DNA of 27,976 bases from Euprymna scolopes (taxonomy: Eukaryota > Mollusca > Cephalopoda > Sepiida > Sepiolidae): positions 126,528,039-126,556,014 of the forward strand of contig CM044491.1 in NCBI GenBank assembly GCA_024364805.1. Reading direction: 5' to 3'. This document shows positions 19,794 to 27,976 of this stretch, in pieces. The notes under the pieces were generated by a model, which saw only the letters and a program-made list of their open reading frames with translations, made no database searches and was not told the origin of the DNA. Position numbers and translations under genes: made by a program. Positions within the stretch are counted from its first letter, which is position 1. Every line of letters starts with the position of its first letter.

Positions 19794-19838
<45 letters not shown>
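19772..19838. repeat. (AAC)n(AAT)n trinucleotide tract
   Basis: About 22 bp of AAC followed by about 45 bp of AAT. It lies immediately to the left of the region assigned to the R4/Dong-type LINE. Confidence 0.95.
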
Positions 19839-20328
19839 TATGAAAGGGAAAGCTTAGCACATGCGTACCGGACGAGCTCTTAAGAGGAATCCATCGAAAT
19901 GTGAGTTTAAGTTTAAAAATAAAAAAGTTAAATTTTACTCCGAATTTATTTCAGGATGCAGTGTGTCTTTGTTGCGATATAAACATAGAATTTTACACTG
20001 TTTTAGAACGAGGGATGGAAATACTAACTACGACTACTACGACGGGGGAAATTGTCTACCTTCTTTTCCCCCCAACAGTTCTAATGACTAAACGGCATGG
20101 TGTAAGGTAAACCTATCCTCAAACGCCTTTTTTCAAAGCATTACTACCAACGTTTACTAAGCAAAATACTTAGATGAATTTTGTTGTGTGTCTGTTCATT
20201 TCTTTTATGTATGTGTGATAGTGCACGATACCTGCTGTATACATGAGCGCTATACACTATTCCTGCGTCAGAACCACAGGTAAAACAATTTTGGGCCCGG
20301 TGTCGCCCCAAACACCAAAATATGAAAA

Positions 20329-23300
20329 ATGTCAATTACAAATAATCCAAACCGTGGGCTCCAGACGAAAAATATGGGTGTTATGATCGGCAGGTGCTCC
20401 TTCGGTAGCCAGCATCGGGGACCCGATCGTCATCCTGCGAATGTTGGCCAACTTCCTGATTTTAAAAACTCAAATAACATGGAAACTGAACGAGTAAGTA
20501 TAACCTCTAATTTCAGGGAACAAAATAATACCGAACAAATACAATACAGCCATGATAACCATCAAAATAGAAAAAAAAAACGAAGAAAGAAATTGACAGC
20601 AAAAGAGAATAGACTCGTAATGGAATGCTACCATGAAAGAACTATGGGACATATCCAGTGACTACCATGCGACAGAATAAAAATTTGCGGACCAAGCAAG
20701 ACTGGCACTCAAGAAAGGCTGTCTGTCTAAACTAGAACTAGCAGAAATACAGCGAAAAATTAAATGATGAAACTGAACAAGAAGCATCCCCTAATGAAAC
20801 CGCACGTAGAGCAACCCCACAAGTTGAGGCCTCACGAGTAAAAACACCAAAGGTCGAGGACTTACAAAGACAGAAGTCTACAAACGTGGAAACCGAGAAC
20901 AATGAAACAGAACTAACAGAGAATGAAGCAAATGAAATAAAAAATAATACAGTTCATGAACGAGTAAAAAACGAAGCTCCCATCGTTAAGGAACCAAGAG
21001 CAGAAGAAATTAAAAACAGAAATAGAGAAGGCTAACAAACTCCTTCCACACATCCGAACAGATACAACCACAGACTTAAACAACCTAATTTATGCAGGCG
21101 CCGAAATGGTAAGTATGAATTTCAAATCAGAAAAAAACACCGGGGACAAGTGGATCGACAAAACCTGAACGGGAAATGAGACTAGACACTCAAATACACA
21201 AACATTAAAAAGAAACCAAAATGATCAACAGGAAAAAAAGCAATGTTGAGAAGATGGAACATTAGAAATGTGACTGGCAGGGAGAGGCTAAACAAGAAAC
21301 ATGAAGCACTGGACCAAAAAATAAAAGCAAAAGAAGCGAGATTGAGACGATATAGATATAAATCTGAACAATGCAAACAAAACAGAACATCTGAAACTAA
21401 TGAAAGCCAATTCTACCAAAATGTGAACGGATGAAAAACAAAAACAGATCAACCAAATCCGACAGAAACAAAACTCTACTGGAGTACACTAGGGGAAGAA
21501 CGACGAGATCACAATAGAAATGCCGAATGGATGAAAGACATGAAAGAAAAGTTACAACAAATAGAGGAAGGGACAGTGGATGAAATCTGCAAGGAAACCA
21601 TAAAGAAAACCAAAGGAAAATGGCAAACTGGAGAGCACCAGGGCACGACGGGATACGTGCATACTGATTCAAAAAATTCACGACCTTACACGAAAGGCTA
21701 GCTCAAAACCTGAGAAGATGTATACAGGAGGCAAGCGTGCCAGATTGGATGACAAAACGCAGAACTACACTACTACAGAAGGACACAAAGAAAGAAACTA
21801 TAGCCCCATTTCGTGTTTAGTCACTATAGGGAAAATACTGACAGCACAACTCAGGGAACGAATCTATCACTCCCTGAATAATCGTGGACTCATGCCTGAG
21901 GAACAGAAAGGATACCAAAAAGGAAAAAGAGGAACACATGATCTGCTATGTATAAATCAAAAGATCCTAAAGGAGGTAAAAAGGAGGAGAAAGAATTTAG
22001 CCATGGCATGGACCGACTACAAAAAAGCATACGACAAGATCCCCCAAGCATGGATAATAGAATGCCTAAAAATGTATAAAATACCAAGCGGGATCACCAA
22101 TGTAATAGAAAATGTAATGAAAACATGGAGACTGGAATTGACAGCTGATTGACAAAAAAACAGAAATTAACACACAAAGAGGCATCTTCAAAGGAGACTC
22201 ACTATCACCATTATTGTTCATCATAGCCAACAATTGAACAGTATTCTGAGAATGAGCCAAGCCGGATACAAGTTCTCCAATACAGAGGAAAAATTGAACC
22301 ACCTGATGTATATGGACGATCTGAAACTTTTTGCAAGGACTGGAAAGGAGCTAGATACATTAATTAACACGACCAGGATCTTCAGCCAACATATCCAAAT
22401 AGAATTTGGAATGGAAAAGTGCGCACTGCTAGTTATAAGAAAGGGAAAACCGGAAACGACAGAAGGCATGGAACTACCCAACCAAACAGAGATGAGGGCA
22501 CTAGGAGAACAAGACGGCTATAAATATTGGTAATTCTGAAAGCGGACACCACCAAAGCAACTGAAATGAAAGAGAAAATTGGAAAGAACAAGAAAACTCC
22601 TGGAAACGAAATTATACAGCAGAAACCTTATAAAAGGTATAAATACCTGGGCAGTATCACTAGTAAGATATTCTGGACAGTTTATAGGGTGGAACAAAGA
22701 AGAACTGAGACAGTTCAACTAGAAGACCAGGAAACTCATGACCATGCATACTGCACTACACCCAAAGGACGATATTGACGGACTCTACGTGAAAAGGAAA
22801 AACAGCGGGAGAGGATTAGTTTGCATAGAAGACTGTGTGAATGACACAAAAAAGAACTAGAAAAATACATAATACAAAACACTGAAAGGATAATTATGGC
22901 AGGAGAGACACTGAAAAAAAAACAACAACAAAACAGAAAACAGAGAGACAAATGACAAAAAGAGAAAAGAAAAATGGGAAGAGAAAACTCCATGGAAGAT
23001 TCACAAGAATTACAAAAGATGAGAATAACGAAAACACCTGGACATGGATGCTAAAATGACATATAAACCGAAAAAATGAATCTCTAATAACTGCAGCACA
23101 AGATAACTCGATAAGAACCAGCCATATCAAAGAAAGATCGATAAAACACAAGAAAACAGTAAATGCAGACTCTGTGGACAAAGAGGCGAAACGGTAAACC
23201 ATATAGTAAGTGAATGCTGTAGACTGGCCCAGAAGAATACAAAAACAGGCACTATCAAGCGGGTGAAGGTGGTGCACTGAGAATTGTGTAAACGGCTGAA

Positions 23301-23652
23301 TTTTGAACGTACAGATAAATGGCACAAACATAAACCTGCAACAGTACTCTAAAACAAGAACCACAAAATTCTATGGGACATGGACATACAGACGAACAAA
23401 CCCATCCAAGCAAAAAGACCGGATGTCGTAATTATTAACAAGAAAGAAAAATCCTGTCAAATCGTAGACTTTGCTGTCCCAGCTTACCACAGAGTGAGTA
23501 TGAAAGAAAAGGAGAAATGGGGCAACTATAAAGAACTAGCCAGAGAGTTAAAAGGGATTTGGATGATGAAGAAAATTAAAATAATACCGATAATAGAAGG
23601 AGCACTAGGAACAATTCCAAAAAAACTTCCAAAAAAGAATGGGAGAAATTAG
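20329..23652 (+). pseudogene. R2/R4-superfamily RT-endonuclease, broken
   Basis: The N-terminal part has a basic KKKRRKKLTAKENRLVMECY block (about 20566-20630), typical of the DNA-binding region of these LINEs. A charged, Glu/Thr/Asn-rich linker (20700-21120) and a pre-RT segment with ERLNKKHEALDQKI and RRYRYKSEQ (21270-21370) follow. The RT has NYSPISCL (about 21800), GLMPEEQKGYQKGKRGTHDL (about 21890-21945), DYKKAYDKIPQAW (motif A, 22014-22055) and YMDDLKLF (motif C, 22309-22332). The thumb region holds YKYLG (about 22640). A CCHC knuckle CRLC...H...C lies at 23164-23220. The endonuclease shows KRPDVVI, IVDFAVP, YKELARELKGIW and IIEGALGTI (23410-23625). Several frame changes separate the blocks. 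Confidence 0.85.
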
Positions 23653-24137
23653 AATCAGAAGAATGGCTGCAAAAATTCAACGACTAACGATAATGAAAAC
23701 TGGTGAAATATTAAGGCAAACCCATGAATGCGGAGAATAATACAAGTATTCAAAATAATGAAGAAGATGCATATCTACAAGTTCTACACTCCCATCACGC
23801 ATCCCCTCCGATTGTCTCATCACCGTTCGTCCTCCCTCAAAAAGTGATACCAAAGAGCCAAGAATGATCAAGGATGGAAAGACCGAGGGGAGAGCGCTGA
23901 CCAGACCTCCACTGGACAAGCACGAAGAGAACTGGGGCCTTAAGGAGGCTTAGTGCCACTCAAATTCTACTATAGACCAATGGCTACTGCCAGCGAGAAA
24001 TCAATGGTAAGAGGCTGTTGCGAAATGCTATCGAAGGAGGTGGAGACATCTGGGGAGACATGTTGTCACTCAGCTTCCAGAGAACACCACAGTTTCCAAT
24101 CAGATCTTTGATGACTTATGTGAAAGACCCATGTAAG
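23653..24137 (+). other. Likely 3' untranslated region of the R4/Dong-type LINE
   Basis: Follows the endonuclease relic and ends at the AAT tract. It has higher GC content than the flanks and no coding motif. One stretch, 23880-24120, is GC-rich for this window and could alternatively be a small unrelated insertion. Confidence 0.5.
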
Positions 24138-24170
24138 ACAATAATAATAATAACAAAACAATAATAATCA
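24138..24170. repeat. (AAT)n tail
   Basis: Interrupted AATAATAAT/AACAA tract at the 3' end of the LINE. It matches the trinucleotide type on the element's left side. Confidence 0.8.
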
Positions 24171-24520
24171 TTATATTAATAAAACTAAGGTAAATATTGT
24201 AAAAATTTTAATGAAAAATGAAATAAGGAGATGATATTGTTATTTATACTATTAATTAAAATTACAACTTTTGAATACATGGTCATAGATACAATAAAAA
24301 GAAAAAAGGATTAATAAGACAATAGTACAATAGGAAACGTTACCATTGCTGCCAATCGAATCAGTGGTTATAAAGTTGCTACCAGCAGTAATGAAAAGTA
24401 ATAAAGGTTGTAATCATATTGAACGGTAATATGTAATAAATTTATTTATAGCAATAATTATAATCCTTATTATAATACTAAAGATAGTACGGGTAAAAAT
24501 AATGAAAATAAATGATACTT
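24171..24520. other. AT-rich DNA, no feature seen
   Basis: AT-rich flank between the LINE tail and the Helitron-associated (TA)n tract. Confidence 0.5.

Positions 24521-24522
<2 letters not shown>

Positions 24523-24568
<46 letters not shown>
24523..24568. repeat. (TA)n microsatellite
   Basis: Pure TA tract at or near the left end of the Helitron. Confidence 0.95.
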
Positions 24569-24571
<3 letters not shown>

Positions 24572-24713
24572 CTGAATGTCTGTGTGTGTGTGTGTCTGGT
24601 CACGAATAGGCTCCTATATGGTTGACTATTTTAAAAAATTGATTATATAATGATAGAAAATGTATCGAGACACAGGAATGGATATGTTTGATCTGGCAGA
24701 ACAGTGGTTCGTT

Positions 24714-25125
24714 AAAATTGTGGGGTCTACAAAGTATGGAAATAAAACATTTATAAATTAAAAAAAAAATTACAAGTGTTTTTGATAATTGATGTACATA
24801 AGAATACTTTGATAAGCATATTTCAACTTAGATAGGGATGGTATAATAAAATTGTGGGGTCTGCATTCGCGCCTGGCCTCCATAGAATGGAAATAGGCAC
24901 AAACTTTAATAAAGACTTTTGATATCTATCTGCGTAAGTATACTTTGATAATTATGTTTCAGTTTGAAAAGATATGGTATAATAAAATTATGGGGTGTTC
25001 GTTTGCGCCTGGCATCCATAGAATGGAAATATGTCACAAACTTTAATAAGGTTTTTTAATATAGATCCACAGAATATTGTGATAAGTGTTTTAGTGTGAA
25101 CAGGTATGGTATAATAAATTATGGG
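24714..25125 (+). repeat. Tandem repeats of about 134 bp, three units plus a partial
   Basis: Each unit starts AAAATTGTGGGG (or AAATTATGGGG) at 24714, 24848, 24984 and 25116, and ends in GGTATAATA. Units 2 and 3 share GCGCCTGGC, TCCATAGAATGGAAATA and CACAAACTTTAATAA. Unit 1 is more divergent in its middle. The last unit is only a start. Confidence 0.85.
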
Positions 25126-25299
25126 GTTTATCTATTTTATTTTTACTTTCATTATATTTTGCTTTGGTTTTGATACCCCCAGATTCGAAGCTATCTCTTT
25201 ACAACCTTTCCTTTTCATAACCTATCATACTTTCATAAATCAGAGTCCATTTTCTGTAGGCTGTTTTTGAACCCAGTCAACGACGGGTACTTTTGCTAG

Positions 25300-27950
25300 T
25301 ATATGGTACCACTATTAGTCCTAGTAAAAATAACAGTAATAATAATGACAAGAATGTTATGATCCGATCGTATAATGCATGATTATAATAATATATAAAT
25401 GTGCTTAATGATTATAGGGAATAAGAGTAAACTATAAATAATATATAAATGTGCTTAATGATTATAGAGAATAAGAGTAAACTCTTAAAGGCATTTGGGA
25501 GAATCAAGAAACATGTACAAAAGGGTAATAATTATATATAACGTATTTAAAACCTATTTAAAGATCACGAAAAAATAAACACGATTTATTAGACAGTTAA
25601 TGTTTCAGTGGAGGCTAAGTGATTTCAAAATTTCTATACTGTTTTGCCTTTTGTTTGCGTTGAAAAAATAAATCCCTTTAATATTGATTACACTCTTGCA
25701 TTGAGGAGAAGTTACTCTGTTAACTGTCTCAGATAAGCAGAGGTTACAAAATTTGGAGCCAGGTGTATATGATTTGGATTTACTGATAGTATCTCAATTA
25801 ATTGAGAAAAGAATATTCTTAGATGTTAGTCTTTTATAAGAGTAGTTAAAACGTTCCCTGGTTACTATTTGGGTGTATATTATTCAATGATGATATCTGG
25901 TTAGAAATTCTCAGTTTTATCCAAATTGAAGTGGATACAATGCATGTGTATGATTTGTGTGCAATCTAGTTACTGTTGCTGGTGTTGTGGATTCTATAAT
26001 TGTTAGGGTCAAGGTAAGAATTGAGTGAATTATTAGGGATATAGTTGAGGATCGGGTTGTCAATATTACTATCATGGAAGTTGTCTGGCAAAAACTACCA
26101 CTATTTATATTGCCAGTGTTTATATTTAGCAAGTTTATAGGTAAAGAGAGGTGTTCAAGTTCATTGTTATTTGATTATCGATGAATTGGTCGTTGGGAAA
26201 AATTAGAAGTGTTAATTTGGAGGAATTTAAACGGTATCTTGCTTACAGCATAGAAATAAATCACCTTATGTATACATATATTGTCAAGAGGGCATTCATC
26301 CTTTTTTGACGATTGTATTTGGTTTTATTGGCTAAAGAAAAGGAGATTGCCTAGGTATCTTTATTTTTCTAGTTATAATTCTCTGTATATACTTATTCAC
26401 AAACGAGATTAATTACTAAAAATTAAATTCTAGTGAAATTGTTGATCTAAAAAATAAATTTATTCAGCATTATTATTTGGCCATTGACAAATTATCAGAT
26501 AAATGTGTTTAAGTTAATTATTTCCCAACCTATAATGAATTATGCCGTTTTTGTTGAAGAATAATTCCTACTTTCGGGGAGTATTGATATTTAAGAATTA
26601 ATAAATGATTAAAAACATTGTACATTTCCGAAGGAAATGTTCACTAAGAAGTAGATGAAATATTTTTTTTATTCTGTACACTTTTTAAAGAACAAAACAT
26701 TTTTCATAAATTAAATTAATTTCTAAATATTTAAAAAAAGAACCGAAACACGACACACTTGTAAAGTAAGCGAAATTTAAAAATAGTTTTTAAATGATTA
26801 CAGGGCGTTTGACACTCATTTATTGGAAACAAAATACGTTGTATACTTCACTACAGCAATAGAATCATAGTGATATTATTTTATTATCTATTCGATGCAG
26901 ATATTCGCTAAAACAAATTAAATTATATTGAAATTGATTGCAATTTTACTACTCTTTATTTATTCTATGACTGGTAAGTGGTAGTTCTCTTAACCTTTTA
27001 TGACATGAATTATGATGTAGATGATTATAAATATTAATTGTTAATTTGCGTTAGTTTAAATGGTAATGACACTATGAAAAAAACTCAATAAATTATGAAG
27101 TTCAATTGTAAAACTTAAACTGGCAATTTTTGAATTTCATGAAGTAACTATTATCCATAGTGCTTGAAAAAAGTGTGTTTATAATAACAAACGAAATCTC
27201 TTGAACAGATTGCGGCATACTAAATGTAAGCAATGGACAGTTGCAATCTGGAGGCATCTGGCACCTATCCAGATATTGAACTAATGCGTACAAGGCGTGT
27301 TTAAATCAATTCTGACTTTACTTATGTCGTTTTATTAATTTATTTACGACTGAACGACTTAGGTCATAAAGGATTAGCATATATTTAACTGGTTCTGTTT
27401 TTCACAGAATATGAGTCTGCAAAGCCAGTTTCATTATTTAAGAAAATACAAAGACAACATTTTGTGTATGCTATAACCAGTAAGTTTTTCAATCTCTTCA
27501 CGTTCCCCTAGTAGGTAAAGAGTAAACAGTTCTATTATTCCTACATTGTAGTCCTCGGCAATATAGTGAGAGAGCGGAAAAGAATGAGGAAGAAAATTTG
27601 TAAACAAACCTGAAGAGTGAGTCTGGCCCGGAAGTGAAAACAGAAAAACCGAGCGTTTAAGCTAAAAGTTTGCGATAATACAACAATACTTAGAAAGTGA
27701 GAAAGAAATAGAGACGGATCATTCATAAGTTAATTGCAAATTACCTATATATACTACTTCTTATAGTTTGTGTGCTTGTCCGTTCCACCTTTTCTGGCAA
27801 ACTACGAGAAATTATCTTGCTGAAATCGTGTATAGATATTTGTCATAATATGGCGCAACGAACGAAATATCCGTCTACTGAACAGTTAAAGATTAATAGG
27901 AATTGGAATTCAATGCAAAAATTAGCAGAAATTTAATAATATCTACTTAT
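25300..27950. other. AT-rich DNA, no gene recognised
   Basis: About 2.65 kb with no recognised coding motif, RNA gene or transposon end. The segment 25610-26110 has somewhat more G and T on the plus strand. Its minus frame 25917-26132 is Thr/Ser/Ile-rich and looks like chance. A 50-bp tandem duplication lies at 25387-25483. Confidence 0.5.
25387..25483. repeat. 50-bp tandem duplication
   Basis: The unit at 25387-25436 is repeated at 25437-25483 (AATAATATATAAATGTGC, then TTAATGATTATAG, then AATAAGAGTAAACT), with one clear substitution (GGGA to GAGA). This is a recent local duplication. Confidence 0.85.
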
Positions 27951-27976
27951 TCTCTCTCTCTCTCTCTCTCTCTCTC
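27951..27976. repeat. (TC)n microsatellite at window edge
   Basis: TC dinucleotide tract running off the right end of the window. Confidence 0.95.

Larger units (their letters stand above)
19839..24137 (+). mobile_element. R4/Dong-type LINE with restriction-like endonuclease
   Basis: About 4.3 kb on the plus strand, between an AAC/AAT tract on the left and a short AAT tract on the right. The central part has an RT domain with a YMDD active site, a CCHC knuckle and a C-terminal restriction-like endonuclease. That order is shared by the R2/R4/Hero superfamily. Dong-type members of R4 are known to insert into TAA repeats, which fits the flanks. The 5' boundary (19839) is inferred from the microsatellite, because the first clear protein similarity begins near 20550. 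The copy is broken by many stops and frame changes. Confidence 0.75.
24521..25299 (+). mobile_element. Non-autonomous Helitron with tandem-repeat core
   Basis: The right end is diagnostic: ACCCAGTCAACGACGGGT (25271-25288) folds into a hairpin with a seven-pair stem, one bulge and an AAC loop. CTAG follows (25296-25299), then a T. The left part is a (TA)n tract followed by AAAGCTGAATGTCTGTGTG (from 24567), a start seen in many invertebrate Helitrons. The exact left end is uncertain. The core consists of about three tandem units of 134 bp. There is no Rep/helicase coding. The architecture (microsatellite, tandem core, hairpin end) recalls the pearl/HINE-type non-autonomous Helitrons described from bivalves and insects. 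Confidence 0.75.

Noticed and set aside
22736-23364. Long hydrophobic minus-strand frames (Phe/Leu/Ser-rich) as membrane proteins
   Set aside because: They are the antisense of the A-rich LINE coding relic. The plus strand carries the CCHC knuckle and endonuclease motifs.
24714-25125. Regular repeats as a CRISPR-like array
   Set aside because: The units are contiguous 134-bp tandem copies without repeat-spacer alternation, and the sequence is eukaryotic.
27745-27810. TATATATACTACTTCTTATAG followed by TTTGTGTGCTTGTCC as another Helitron left end
   Set aside because: There is only a loose resemblance to the left part of the 24521 element, and no hairpin terminus is in the window to pair with it.

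Overview
This is eukaryotic, AT-rich, non-coding DNA. It is packed with microsatellites ((TA)n, (CA)n, (TACA)n, (TAA)n, (TC)n) and with decayed transposable elements. I found no convincing host gene. The repeat repertoire suggests an invertebrate: a 5S rRNA-headed SINE, a Penelope-like element, an R4/Dong-type LINE, an APE-type LINE with a C-terminal zinc finger, and Helitrons with a microsatellite near the left end and internal tandem repeats. A mollusc, perhaps an octopus or other coleoid cephalopod, is my best guess. That placement is inference from repeat style, not from a host gene.

Layout. 1-5070: AT-rich DNA with two 183-bp TTAA-bounded repeats (162-344 and 2402-2584). Between them lies an internally deleted mariner (826-1685). 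A (TG)n tract and a long (CA/TA)n tract follow. 5145-9489: a decayed Penelope-like retroelement about 4.3 kb long. Its two ends carry the same roughly 118-bp direct repeat, and each repeat holds a hammerhead-ribozyme-like motif. 9497-12224: a 5'-truncated LINE on the minus strand, with (TACA)n on both sides. 12385-14960: mostly featureless DNA with a small LINE tail relic, a palindrome built on a compound microsatellite, and a Helitron-like 3' end. 15038-16581: a complete-length but dead Tc1 element with about 210-bp inverted repeats and a TA duplication.

17331-18938: two 5S rRNA-derived SINE copies, a 75-bp mini-MITE sitting inside (TA)n, and an unrecognised structured repeat. 19022-19069: an isolated inverted copy of the hammerhead-like unit. 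19839-24137: a broken R2/R4-superfamily LINE, with a restriction-like endonuclease, bracketed by (TAA)n. 24521-25299: a non-autonomous Helitron with 134-bp tandem repeats. 25300-27976: AT-rich DNA with a 50-bp tandem duplication, ending in (TC)n.

The genes do not form a pathway. They are independent mobile elements that have inserted beside or into one another and into microsatellites. The points most worth a second look are the hammerhead-like motifs of the Penelope-like element, the 5S-SINE family, the LINEs bracketed by matching microsatellites, and the TTAA-bounded 183-bp repeat.
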